This document shows positions 33,301 to 44,357 of a stretch of 64,000 bases of DNA, one piece after another. The DNA comes from Oscarella lobularis. Its lineage: Eukaryota > Porifera > Homoscleromorpha > Homosclerophorida > Oscarellidae. A program made the translations under genes and the position numbers. Position 1 is the first letter of the stretch; each line of letters opens with the position of its first letter. Under the pieces are notes generated by a model. It searched no databases, was not told the origin of the DNA, and saw only the letters and a program-made list of their open reading frames with translations. The DNA is taken from NCBI RefSeq assembly GCF_947507565.1, contig NC_089187.1:992001-1056000 (forward strand). The letters run 5' to 3'.

Positions 33301-35595
33301 ATCGTTTCAGGAAATTTCGACTACGAAAGCGACGATCACTTGCAGCGCATAGAAATTACCGTGCATGACTCGGAGGAATTATCTGTCGGTCGTCAATTTG
33401 CCGTTGCCATTGGCAACGTCAATGATCGACCTAAGGACGTCAAGTTTTCTAACGCAACCCAAGGTTCGGTTGAAGAAAATCGAAAGAACGCCTTTGTTGC
33501 TAGTCTAGTGACAATCGATGATGACCAATCTGACAAACACGCGTACAAATTGTTGGACTCTGCTGGCGGTCGATTCATGATTAACGGCACCATTCTAATG
33601 ACAGCAGCCGATGTCAGTTTAGACTATGAGAATGAGTCCCAGCACAAAATCGTCATCAGGTCTATTGACTCAGGATCTCTTTCTCTGTACGTCGACAAAA
33701 ACTTTATGATACACGTTACAGATGTCAACGAAGCTCCTACTGGGGTGTTAGAGAACAACAAGGTCAACGAGAACAGTGATAGCGGTACTGTTGTCGGAGG
33801 ATTGCTCGCTGACGATCCGGACAATGCTCGAACGACTCGTCAGGTGATGACGTTTACTTTGACGGATAGTGCAAGCGGTCGTTTCATGATCGAAGATGAC
33901 TTCGTGGTCGTTGCCGTTTCTAATCAACTCTGTTTGGCGTACGGTGGCGTGGAATGCAAAATCAATTATGAGTCGTCCCAGTGGCACAATATCTCAATTC
34001 GTGTCGAAGACGACGGTACTCCGAGACTCGGCCTCACATTTAATTTGACGATCGACGTGACCGATGTAAATGATCAGCCAAGAAATCTCGAAATAGACAA
34101 ACCCGCTAACACGTTAGTGGGATCGTTCAGTGCCACTGACGAGGATGCAGGCGACGTTCTCTCGTACACGCTCTTAGACGACGATGAAGGCCAGTTCAAA
34201 CTGAATGGAAGCGATATACTGAAGGCGCGGGAAACTGACTACGAGACTCGCAAATTTCATGCCGTCACAGTGGAAGTAATAGCCAGCAAAGAACCTGTAA
34301 AATCGGTAAGTGTTTTGTCTATTTGAACCACCTGCGGCAATATACTTCAAAGACCGTGGCGGACAGCTAGGCTTCAAGGGCGATTATCCTCGCGTCGAGG
34401 AGAATTCAGCCATGAATACATGCAGTAGTGGGTATTGTGGAAGGTCTCGACGAAGACGCGGGTCAAGTATTGACATTTTCGCTTGATAAGATTCATGGAA
34501 GATTTGGCATCGAAGCGTCAACTTGTCGTGCGACAAATGACACTGAAGTTCGTCTTTTTCACTTGTAGAACAAAAATTAGGAAATGTTTTTTGCGTAGGG
34601 CGTTCAAACGGTGTGCATTGCAAACGTGACAATTGAAGGAGATCTTGACTTTGAAATGAATGCAAAGCACAGCGTGATCATTCGAACGACTGATAAAGGC
34701 GAGCTATCTAGAGTGGCACCTTTTTCAATTACCGTTGTGGACATCAATGATAAGCCTACGGTAGGAAGGCCGACTACTTATACACATTACGTCTAGTGTT
34801 GCTAGTCGTTCACTTTTGTAGGACATTACGATTTCTGGCGGCTCGACTCTTACGGTGTACGAAAGTCAAAACGACGTAATTGTCGGCGATTTGGTAACCG
34901 TCGACGAAGACAAAAATCAATCGCACCGCTACACCTTGATTAGTGATGCTAGAGGAAGATTCTCTCTGTTGATGGAAACCAACTCATAGTCTCGTCGACG
35001 GCGAATCTAGACTACGAAAATAGCACTGAGCACACGATCATTTTGAAGTCGACCGACAACGGAACACCGCTTATGTCGGTGACCAAGTCGTTCATTGTCA
35101 GTGTATTGGACGAGAACGAAGCACCGACTTCGATTTTTTAGACAGATATACAGTCTCGGTTCGGATGGCGTAATTTCTACCCTTTTCACTCAGGATCCGG
35201 ATAACGCTTGGGCAGCGAAACAAACGTTCTCGTACGAGTTTTCAGACGAAGAATCTCTTGGTTATGGATTCAGCGTCAACGAGGATCAATTGAAGGTCAC
35301 GCCGGTTAGGGAATGTTTGGCTACCCGTCCACCAAGAGGGTGTGCTGAGGGCTCTCAAACCGCCTCGAGAGGATATAAGTATACGATCAGACTGCGTTCC
35401 ACCGATAGCGGCATTCCGTCGAAGTCGATTGAGGCGACTTTGTCAATTCAAGTGAATGATGCTGCTTTCAACGAATGCGTCTTTGGCGTAGTGATTACAA
35501 ATTGTCGTCCAGCGCGTTCGATTCAGCAGTCAGATAGGGCGGGAGTGAAGGAGAGTGGTGGAGCGCCTCTGTCTGCGGTGCCCACGAAACCGTAA
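27328..35595 (+). pseudogene. Large TSP1-EGF-sushi-cadherin repeat gene with many lesions
   Basis: ATG 27328 begins MRAVLCSLLLGFLLTSDAEG, a signal peptide. After an intron comes a thrombospondin type 1 repeat (SWGSWGSCSTKCGSGTQRR, then CGGSSCPS in another frame), an EGF-like domain (CSDGCAHHCSSSSGNCWC) and a sushi-like domain (ACPSGYTRASGSSSITC). From about 28150 on, cadherin repeats dominate (DYE, TDSGSPSL, VDVNE, NDKPR). They form five super-repeats of about 1.1-1.5 kb, each ideally four domains, the second with a cysteine insert (SNVRCLSCGGPECRINYES). Lesions: frame changes near 27595, 27935, 28255, 32835, 34420 and 34970, deletions near 29140 and 29440, and an in-frame TAG at 33120. Exon starts and donors otherwise remain recognisable, with long open stretches (30560-31440, 32031-32830, 33340-34305). 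No membrane segment is found at the 3' end. It was probably an adhesion or matrix protein; assembly error is a less likely explanation for so many lesions. Confidence 0.7.
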
Positions 35596-35751
35596 CACCG
35601 CGGTCTGTCTTAGATGGTTTGTTTTGTTTGTTATGTTTTTTTTTTTCGCGGCACCAGTCTGTGAATGTGAGCTTGCACCAAATCTCTCCTCTGCAAAGCA
35701 CCGATCAAGGAGATTATCTGTTTAGAAGAAGGGGCGGCGCCAGGGAATGGA

Positions 35752-36070
35752 GCTAACTAGACACCAGACTCAGTCTTGTCTCTACTACGGCGAAGGTGTT
35801 GCTCTTGCTATTGATTACGCCACGTTCGTCGATTTCGGCCCATACAGGTGATTTACTTTGCGAGTAAGCTTTACGCGGTTTGCTATAGCAACCTTCTTGC
35901 TGAGAGTAAGTGCAGTACTCTAGTTTGATTGCTATTTTGTTGAATTTGGGCTCCTCCAACTAACGTTGACGTTAATTTAATTGCTCTTTGTCTTTCTCTA
36001 ATATCTATGGTCTGACTGCGTTGAGCATTCCAATGCACTGCACGTGACTTGGTGTCAAGATCTTCAACGG
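35752..36070 (+). pseudogene. Fragment copied from the 24678 Ig-FN3 gene
   Basis: It matches about 25575-25880 of that gene: CACCAGACTCAGTCT, TCTCTACTACGGCGAAGGTG, the splice donor region GAGAGTAAGTGCAGTACTCT and TCCTCCAACTAACGTTGACG all recur in order. Frames are broken. It sits just upstream of the LanC-like gene. Confidence 0.75.
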
Positions 36071-36256
36071 TCACGACAGTAACGAATGTTTAGTCAATTT
36101 TTTGCCTCAGTATGCTTTACTCCTGCAAGTGGCCAACTATTGGCTCGAAGGTCTCGACAGCAACTTGAAGGTAAAAAAATACCCCATCCTTTTTAATAAA
36201 TTATTGATTTTTTAGGATCTCTCCTGTAGACTAGCGCGCGTTCGCAAGGCTCTGAC

Positions 36257-37855
36257 ATGGACGACGAAGCAAGGGCGTTCAAAAACCCCTACGCCGATTA
36301 CGACGGCAAAGATAATTCTAGCGAGGTCAGCTTGTGTTATGTCCTGCCTGCCAGTTCCGTTCGCTGTAACTGCACTGTTGCGCAGGTGACGTCACACTTT
36401 CGTCTTCGCATTTCCGAGCACATTGGTGCAGGTCTGGATTGGCTACATGGTCACTACGACGCGAAACGAGATCGAGATCAGTCCGTCTACACGGGTTCAT
36501 CAGGTAGAGGAGCTCCTCGCGAGGAATCCACACCCAAATCACTTCGTTCTTTCGAGGAATCGCTCTACTCTACCTAAAACTAGCTCAGGCGGAGTCATCG
36601 TACGACCGTTATCTACGAAACGCCGCTGAACTTGTCGAAACAAGCCGGAGAACGAGACGGCTCACGTTTCTGTGCGGCGATTCGGGCCCGCTCGCCTTAT
36701 CATGCGTGCTTAGAGAAAAATTAGGCGAAACGGAGCGCGCCAAGCAGTTAGCCCGCGACCTATCACGCTTGGGAGCTGAAGCGCGAGACGCGTCACTCCC
36801 AAGCGAATATCTCTATGGTCACGTGGGATATTTATACTCGCTTCTCTTCGTTCGCGCGCACCTTGGAGAGGGTTGGATAGACGAGAGCGATATTAGCAGA
36901 GTTAGTTGCTATGTTAGCCCCGGCGCTTTCTCTTCGGTTGAATTCTCGTCTACGTGTTGTAGCTATGTGAGGTGATATTGGAGAGCGGAAAGGCCGGTTC
37001 TCGCAAGTTTCCCTCGTTGAAAAGTCCGCTAGTTTACACGTGGCACGACAAATTGTACATTGGGGCTGCACACGGCATATCCGGCATCATTTATGCATTG
37101 TTACAGGTAAGGAAAACCTCGATAGACTATTTTGGATAATTAATTATGCTCCTATAGGTGCACGCACTTTCACCTGTGTCTGATCATCTCCATTCTCACA
37201 TTAAGCCGACTGTCGATTTTCTTCTTACTCTAAAATTTCCGTCTGGCAATTACCAGTCCTCCTTCTCTAACAAAACAGACAGACTTGTGCATTGGTGTCA
37301 CGGAGCGCCCGGACTCGTTCACGCGTTCGTGAAAGCTTACGAGGTTCGTCAGACGCCTTGAAACAACTGTGGACTCACTTTCAAGTCTCAGGTTTTCAAC
37401 GAAGAGAGATACTTGGCAGCTGCTCGCGAGTGCGCTGAGGTCGTTTGGAAACGCGGGCTCTTACTCAAGGGAGACGGAATATGTCACGGAACAGCTGGAA
37501 ACGCGTACACGTTTTTGATCCTCTATCAAACGACTAAGGAACCGAAGTATCTTCATCGAGCTTGCAAGGTAAATAAATATAAGACGTGCAGTCAAATATT
37601 TATGTGGTCCCCTTTATGCCATTTTACGTCACAATTGTACTAGTTTGCTGAATGGTGCATGAATCGAGACAAGAGCTACAGTCATCCAGATCATCCATGG
37701 TCTCTTTATGAAGGTTATAATAAGTTTATGCATAATTATGTGCGTTCATGTACGTTGTGACTCTAGGCTTGGCCGGTGTTCTCTACTTCCTCGCTGATAT
37801 CCTTGACCCCATGCAGTCTCGTTTTCCCGGTTTCGCTCTTCCGCGCGCTTCCTAA
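36257..37855 (+). CDS. LanC-like protein
   Basis: LanC-like proteins are cytosolic zinc enzymes that add glutathione to dehydroamino acid residues in proteins; this gene looks complete. Eight or nine exons join in phase. The first starts MDDEARAFKNPYADYDGKDN. Then come ISEHIGAGLDWL, DQSVYTGSSG joined to GIALLYLKLAQAESSYDR across a 45-base intron, TFLCGDSGPLALSCVL, PSEYLYGHVGYLYSLLFV, LYIGAAHGISGIIYALLQ, LVHWCHGAPGLVHAFVKAYE, GDGICHGTAGNAYTFLILY, FAEWCMNRDKSYSHPDHPWS and finally GLAGVLYFLADILDP ending in PRAS. The two CHG motifs supply the zinc-binding Cys, Cys and His of the family. No disabling lesion is seen. The gene stands alone between gene fragments, in contrast to the broken genes around it. 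Confidence 0.88.
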
Positions 37856-37883
37856 GGTGACGTGTGCAATTGTACGTAGTCGA

Positions 37884-38226
37884 CTAGCAATACAGCATTT
37901 TTGGAAAAATTAAGCGCGTGCAGAACGGCATTGATTCGTCCTTTTTACGGTAAAAGGGTCTCGCAGCTCCTTTTGCCAATCTGCAGGGAGGTCCATCCGG
38001 TGTTGAGATATAGTGCTCGATCAACTGGACGACGTTGGAAAAAAGAGGTCCGTCATCAATGGCATATTGAAGGATTCCTTTAGGAGAAAGAGGCGACGTC
38101 ACAAGCGTGACGTCAAATCATTCTTACCTGCAGATGAATCTGAAAATGTCTGGGTTTTCCATCAGCGATCATGGATACAACGTAATGTCCGTCTTCTCGC
38201 GTGCTTTCTCTCACTCCATATGGACT
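37884..38226 (-). pseudogene. C-terminal half of an SH2 domain
   Basis: On the minus strand, PYGVRESTREDGHYVVSMIA then DGKPRHFQIHLQ is followed by a GTAAGA donor, an intron of about 45 bases, and GILQYAIDDGPLFSNVVQLI with EHYISTPDGPPCRL. This is the phosphotyrosine-binding FLVRES strand (VRES present, with Arg), the central sheet and helix B of an SH2 domain. The upstream half (the WFHG-like start) is missing: homology stops at 38226, exactly where the fragment of the 24678 gene begins. No kinase or other domain follows before a stop at 37884. It is a truncated relic of a signalling gene. Confidence 0.7.
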
Positions 38227-38668
38227 ATTGATCATAAATGCACCTGTTCAAAGGTCAAATTCTAAGCAATTTATATATGTATTTTATCTATATTTACATA
38301 TATTTATATATGTATATATTTATACTTTGCATTTATTTTAGTCAGCAGAAGTTCTGAGCATGACTGAGCACGTCAGAAATTCGACAACTAATTATTTAAG
38401 CAGTATTCTACCTGCACAGAATCATCTGGAGTCTTTCTCTGTAACACCAGGAAATAGAGCTATGACAGTCTTCTTTAATTAACTGTTTCTGATTTTATCA
38501 AAGCAGTGTCCAAAGTAGACGCATCAATAACCGCTGACAGTCGACGACAATATTCAATGAACGTAGCGGAAATCTGTTCGTTATTCTTTGCAGACTGTAT
38601 TGTTCAGGTGGTAAGCCACAGCTGTCGAGTTCCCAAGTCACTTCGAAAACGTCGAAAGATGTGTAGGT
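38226..38668 (+). pseudogene. Second fragment copied from the 24678 Ig-FN3 gene
   Basis: It matches about 26230-26696: GGACTATTGATCATAAATGC against GGACTGTTGATCATAACTGC, the intron (with an added AT-rich ATATTTATATATGT stretch), and the last exon (ACCTGCACAGAATCATCTGG). A deletion and frame changes disable it. The 3' half of the same parental gene as at 35752-36070, so the LanC-like gene sits between pieces of one duplicated segment. Confidence 0.75.
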
Positions 38669-38867
38669 GACCGTGACGATAGTTGCTGAACCAAGCACGG
38701 TAATTAATTGAAATTTAGTTGTGTATACTTGTATTTGTATACCACGTGTACCAGCTCTAGCTCCAGCAGGTACTGTTTAGATACATTAGCGTGCTTTAGC
38801 TTTTCGCTTCGCGCTTCGTCGCCAAACTGCACCTCTTCTTGGGGCCATTCTTCTAGAATGTTGGTAA

Positions 38868-39095
38868 TGGCCATAGCTTAGACTATGAGAATGAGTTACA
38901 GTACGAAATCGTCATAAGGTCAATGGACTCAGGATCTCCTCCTCTGTATGTCGACGAAAACTTTACGATACACGTTACAGATGTCAATGAAGCACCTAGG
39001 TACTGCAGTGTGTGATGTTAGAGAACAACAAGGTCGACGATCCGCTCGAACGACTCGTCAGGTGATGACGTTTATTTTGTGCAAGCGGTCGTTAA
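38868..39095 (+). pseudogene. Fragment of the cadherin-repeat gene
   Basis: It matches about 33610-33870 of the large gene (TAGACTATGAGAATGAGT, ACGATACACGTTACAGATGT, GAGAACAACAAGGTC, ACTCGTCAGGTGATGACGTT) with deletions. It ends shortly before the P-like transposon. Confidence 0.7.
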
Positions 39096-39242
39096 TACTA
39101 CAGTACTGTCTAGACCATACTCCTATTACATCTATGCCTACTGTACACTCTCGCCAGGATGGAACCATAGATGTATGAGAGAGGGATTGGCAACTCCCTC
39201 TGTCACGTGATATTTGCGCGTAACTAGGTGTGACTCGTCGCA

Positions 39243-40226
39243 ATGGAAGACTTCATCGAGGCTATTACTTGCCTTTGCGAAGAGACTATCGTTCTCGCTG
39301 GCGCTCCCAGAGCCATAGTGATGAAGCAGCTGTCTTCGAAGGTGAAGAGCTCCCTGGATGATCCCAAAGTTCGCGAAAACGCCGAAGGCATCGTTTCCGT
39401 CATCAATTCGTGCGTGCAACGCGGTCTGAAGAAGAAAACGATTTCTTTTCAGCGAGAGGAATCCTCTCTGGCCTTTCAGGAAGCGGCTCTCACAAGCCTT
39501 CCTCCCTTGTGGGACAGGATCTTTGACTTTACCCTTTTACAGATAGAAAGCAGCGATCCTATTTTCAGCCAGTCAATGAATCTGCGACTTTTTGACGCTA
39601 TTTTTGAACGGCAACTTCGTTTTCGCTTTGGCAAGGAAGGTGATAGTGCATCAAAAGCTTGTGAAAGAGAGCCCAACGAGACGGAGCGAAATATCCTCCG
39701 GTACATGTGTGGGTACGTCCCCTTTTCTCTTAGGAAGAAGTTCTCAGGCAGTGACGTTTTTGTTCGTTGCCTCGACGGAATGCGATTAGAATGTGAGGAG
39801 AATGCTCTTCCAGATCATTCGTACTCTGACCCGTCCACAGCAAGCTCTTCTGCTTGGCTGTCACGCATATGGCGTGGAAATCTTTTTGAAGTAAACGACG
39901 CCGCCTTTCGTTTTTTTCTATGCCTTGAGAGACAGATTGCTAACAAACTGCCAGCGTTTCTGCTTAAGCAGACAAGCAGCATCAGAGATTTCAACGCCGA
40001 AGTGGCCCAGTCTTCGCAACTGTCACAATCGTGGCAACCACTTTCAGAATGCGTAGAAGACGATTTCGCGTCTCATTCTCTATATGAAGAAGTTATTTCT
40101 CTCTATGTCACAATCAGGGGGCATGCTATTACGGCAAGCTGGCTTGAACAGTTTCAACAGGAAAGACACTGCCAGATAAAAGCCAAAAAGTCCTTGCGTA
40201 AATCTGTTCGCGTGAGGGACGAATAA
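39243..40226 (+). CDS. Second gene of the P-like transposon, function unknown
   Basis: An uninterrupted frame of 327 codons starting 77 bases inside the left end of the transposon. The segment NETERNILRYMCGYVPFSLR resembles a motif that appears near the C-terminus of many transposases (a Gly-Tyr-Val core after a hydrophobic run), but the rest matches no family I can name. It is helical and charged, without zinc-finger or membrane features, and ends KKSLRKSVRVRDE. It converges on the transposase gene with less than 50 bases between stop codons. It may be an accessory or DNA-binding protein. Confidence 0.6.
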   Translation: MEDFIEAITCLCEETIVLAGAPRAIVMKQLSSKVKSSLDDPKVRENAEGIVSVINSCVQRGLKKKTISFQREESSLAFQEAALTSLPPLWDRIFDFTLLQIESSDPIFSQSMNLRLFDAIFERQLRFRFGKEGDSASKACEREPNETERNILRYMCGYVPFSLRKKFSGSDVFVRCLDGMRLECEENALPDHSYSDPSTASSSAWLSRIWRGNLFEVNDAAFRFFLCLERQIANKLPAFLLKQTSSIRDFNAEVAQSSQLSQSWQPLSECVEDDFASHSLYEEVISLYVTIRGHAITASWLEQFQQERHCQIKAKKSLRKSVRVRDE

Positions 40227-40263
40227 AAATATATAATGTAGATATATATTCTCTGCCTAGGCT

Positions 40264-43089
40264 ACAGTCGTGCCCGATTTCTCTGCCAACCTTGCTTTCT
40301 TAGCGCTTCGTCGGGGAAGAGCGGTATCATCGATGACTTCTTCTGGATATCGAAGACGCTTTCTTGAAGAGTTCCCTCGGACAGGATCAAGCGCCAGCGA
40401 CCCTTGCATTCTTAGTGAAGCTGCGTTGTCGATGAACTGCTTAACGGTTGGGTTGTCACATCGCCCCCCTCTCGCTCGTTGATTGCCAAAATAATTTTCA
40501 ACGGCATCCTGATTCAGATGACCACTCAGAAAATACAGATTTTCTCCGGCTGGGTTACACGAAAAGATGTAGCGAACAAGTTCTACAAAGGACCTTACTG
40601 AAGGACGAGAGAATTACATTTAAATTGAGACAGCTTAGTCATCTTTACCGGTGATGTACCACCCTTCTGACGTTTCTTTGCTGAGCATTCTTATCTGTTG
40701 ATCTCTCTTTTCTACCCCAGCATGCTCGACGTCCTTCCTCCATCTTTTTAGGTATCCAAGAAAGTAATTCTCTAGCCACTATACAAAATACTTCCATAAA
40801 GATTGGAGTGAGATTGAAGTACTATGGAATAGCTTACATCAAGTCTCTCATCACTGCTATTCCTATACGGTCTTCGATCAGCTTTCTTCTCTTTCACTGA
40901 CCTGCAGTTAAGGCAATCAAAGGCCTTGTCAAAAATTCTTATGAATTTCGTAGTTTCTTCTGCTTCGGGAATTTTATAGAAGTCAATGGCGTCAGCAACA
41001 GTGCTGCTTAGTACCTTCAAAAGCAAAAATCACAATAAACAACTTAAATGGGCGTGAGTACCTGCGCAGCCAGATCAACGCGCATTCTAGAATATGATGT
41101 TAGTTCAATATGTTCAAGAGATAGCTTTGGCACGAGCTTAAGCCCGCTCTTGTCAGCGTCGTGTCGTATTAGCTCGTACAGTTTGCGGATGTGATCCCAG
41201 ATAATCGGTTTTCCATGAAACTAAAAAGTAATATGAGAGGGTAAAAGAAAGAAATAAGTGCACTGTTGACCATCATTGATCGTCGACTGCTTGAAAGGAA
41301 TGAGTGAGAAAGACAGTTCCTTGTCGTCTTAACGAGGTGAGGAACATCGCAAAAGAAATACAGCCAACGGTTGTTGGAGCTGTATTTATTGATGACTTTG
41401 TACGTGGGACCTTCATCGTCGGCAGGAGACCAGTGAGAACGATAAAAACGTCGGTTAGAAGCAGCTCCGTCGCAGGTAATTGCTATCACGTAAAATCCTA
41501 TTGTTTCGAGCTGGCGGACTGCTTCCCATATTATGCTGTGCAGTGACGCGGCTGTTATTCCTGTCGTAGGAAAATGCGCGTACGGAAATCGGATCCCGGT
41601 TACGAGGCCGCGGACCATCACCGCCAGCATATGCATAGCCACCTGAACAGGACAACCTTTCTCTGACTCCTTCCTTTTCAGTTTCAGCGATGATTCTAAT
41701 GCAAGAAGCTTGTCGTTCACGTCGGTTGTTTTGACTACTCCAACAACGCTTCCGCTGTTTTTGTCAAATACTAGGTCCTCTTTTATTTTCATCTCGTCAA
41801 ATAAAATGACCACGTGGCGCTGGATGTTTGTCAATGATTCGATTTTTGCTTCCTTCATCAGCTGCGCATTTGTGGCGGCATTGAATCCAACATCCGATGG
41901 AAAAACGTGAATATAATCGCGAAGGGTCCTTTCGGAAGGCAAGGCTATAAATCCAGCAGTACGGGTAGCGTGATAGGCTGCAGAAGACAGCATTTGAAGG
42001 TGAAGAGCCCATTTAATCATGAGTGGATGCCATCGCATCCCTGTTGCTCCTTTAGCTGCTGCCGCCCTTTTCTGTTGCTCCCAGAACAATCTCCTATAAG
42101 GGAAAAAACATGCCATATACTCTTTGTTAATTTTGCGTCCAACCTGAACGATCCAAACGGAAATTTAGACTCCATTTCGGGCGTTTTCTCGTTAACGATT
42201 GATTGAAGCTCTTCGTGTACGCCAGGCTCGACTGCAACTCCATCATGCTCCACCGCTGTATCGATCTTACTGACAAGCCGACGAATTCTAGCTTGCGCAT
42301 TTCTCTTGCTTTTTGCCAGAAGCTGTAATTTTTTCTGCCGTTCTGGCGTGTTCAGAACCCGATGAGGAGCATATTTTAATCTTGTCGCAGGTCCTGCACG
42401 CGTGCGGTAGCTTTGCCTTCGTAAAACATTTCTGTGAGACTGGCAAGCTGCGCATCTACTGCCCTGGATGCTGACAAGAAGGGAACACTTGGTACTCCGA
42501 ATTGTACGATTACTAGGCACACTGTCATCGACGACAGCAAGTGTATTCAAGGTTTTTCCTTTAAATCTTCCCTTTTTGGCACTTCTGGATTCGAAGAACT
42601 GTGGGTCGGGATTACCTACAGGCATGCACACGCAATTCCACAGTGCCCACAAACAAACCATTGTTTTTGTCTCACACCTGGACAGACATGCAGATTTTCT
42701 AAAGCGCTAATAATTTCCTCAACTCCTGTTTGAGGAACAGCAGCAAGAAGCGGACACAACTCTTCGCGGATTTTAAATTTTCCGACGTAGATATCTATGG
42801 AAGTGGCCGTTATCTGTACGCTGTACAGTTGCGTTATAGGAGGAACTATTTCTGGCTCTGATGCACGCAATCGAGTGAGATATATCTTGTCGTCAGACTC
42901 AACCGTATGCCACCATTTCCGGAAATTGCTTTCATCTGTCGCAACGAGATTGATGCATGGGGGTATTGGCAGATGTGCGATTGTACCTTTGCGTATGGCA
43001 TCCGCATCTCCTACGTCAGATACATTCTCTGGATTTTTCCCTATTTTCCTAGTGCCTTTCCGCTTCGTTAATCTTGTTTTCTTAGTCAT
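40264..43089 (-). CDS. P-element-family transposase
   Basis: The transposase cuts and reinserts the surrounding element. It is spliced from several exons. The N-terminal exon (42616-43089) is basic ([15 protein letters not shown]) and has cysteine pairs (VCPGV, VCGHCG) that may bind zinc. The next (from 42600) has [20 protein letters not shown]. The catalytic core (41220-42116) shows [30 protein letters not shown] with the first acidic residue, [12 protein letters not shown] and [14 protein letters not shown] with the second. Further exons (40772-41220) contain [20 protein letters not shown], and the last ones [12 protein letters not shown] and [18 protein letters not shown] with the expected late glutamate. 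No internal stop is needed to explain the model. The start ATG at 43089 is tentative; another exon may lie between it and the element end. Confidence 0.78.
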
Positions 43090-43866
43090 GCTAAATAGAC
43101 AGGTGACATTACATACTTTGTCCAGAATCTCCGCATGAACAAAGAGGAATGTCTAAGCTAGCACGTCTATGCATTAGAGCAACGTTAAGTGGACCAGAAA
43201 CTGCTGCACGTTCAGCGAGTATGCCATGATTAGCGAAGAAAACGCGCCCCCCCATTGGAGCCCCTCCCACGGAAGTAAATGGCTTCGAACACGCGACAAA
43301 CATCACGCGAGTTGAAGACCATCCCCTGAAGCGCTGCTCGAAGGTGGATGAAAGGATTATCACGGAAAAAGACGCCCAAACGAAGAGGTGTGAAGGAGAA
43401 TACTCACCCCCGTGTACGAGTGCAAAGATCACGGCCTAGACACCTCGATTGCGATCGCGTCTTCAAAAATCAGATACTATTACGTTCGATCAGCGACGTT
43501 GCAGCGCGCGGATAGGTTTCGAGTCGTTTTCGACTATAAACTATGAGAGAAATTTGGGTTTATATACGGGACGTAACGAGTCAGACATGGTGTCGCTGGT
43601 GTACTAAGGAATCGGTCACGTGACAGAGGGAGTTGCCAATCCCTCTCTCATACATCTATGATGGAACATCCGGGCGGGAGAGAGTCTAGTCTAGGCACGA
43701 GACTTGTAGCTTGAGTCGCCGACGCCAGGTTGGCGCTTTGTAGCGTTGTGAGTCGCGGAGAAGAGCTGATATTCGTATACATGTACAGCGATTGTGACCG
43801 TGAATCTCTACTGGTGTATAATTTTTTCGTTTAGACATTTGTAGTAACTCCCACGAGACTCCAAAC

Positions 43867-44357
43867 TAGCCTCGGTCGCAGGCCCTATATCCCGGGAAGG
43901 AGAAGGGCCTTGTACCATCGGTCTGCGTCATTGACTAGTTATCCACGTGACCCCGGGTTAACAATATTATTTCATTTGCACCTCGCTTTGCTGCTAAATT
44001 ATCTTAGCAAGATGGCGAAGTGTGTCCTGCTTGACCCTGACTACCGATCCGAACGCGCTCTCTGGTTAGAGCTTTTTGAGACTAATCAAAAGAACTCGTT
44101 AGAGTAATTGGCCAATCGGCCAAAAAGGCGCAAACGCTTCAACCAGAGAGCGCGTTCGGATCGGTAGTCAGCGTCAAGCAGGACACACTTCGCCATCTTG
44201 CTAAGATAATTTAGCAGCAAATCGAGGTGCAAATGAAATACTATTGTTAACCCGGGGTCACGTGGATAACTAGTCAATGACGGAGACCGATGGTACCAGG
44301 CCCTTCTCCTCCTCGGAGTATCCGGGATCAGAGGCGAAGGGCCTGGGACCGAGGCTA
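43867..44357. mobile_element. Foldback MITE with 9-base target duplication
   Basis: It starts TAGCCTCGGTC and ends with the complement GACCGAGGCTA, flanked by the direct repeat ACTCCAAAC (43858-43866 and 44358-44366). Arms of about 190 bases pair with each other around a short centre near 44110. The 65-codon and 104-codon frames on the two strands are mirror products of the palindrome. Same family as 46323-46851. A 9-base duplication fits Mutator-like elements. Confidence 0.8.

Larger units (their letters stand above)
39166..43659. mobile_element. P-element-like DNA transposon, probably complete
   Basis: The ends carry an identical inverted repeat of 44 bases (ATAGATGTATGAGAGAGGGA and onward to CACGTGA). 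They are flanked by an 8-base direct repeat GATGGAAC (39158-39165 and 43660-43667), the duplication length typical of P elements. The inverted repeat itself contains a small palindrome (GAGGGATTGGCAACTCCCTC). Inside are a P-family transposase on the minus strand and a second open gene on the plus strand, converging. Identical ends and target copies suggest a fairly recent insertion. Confidence 0.85.
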
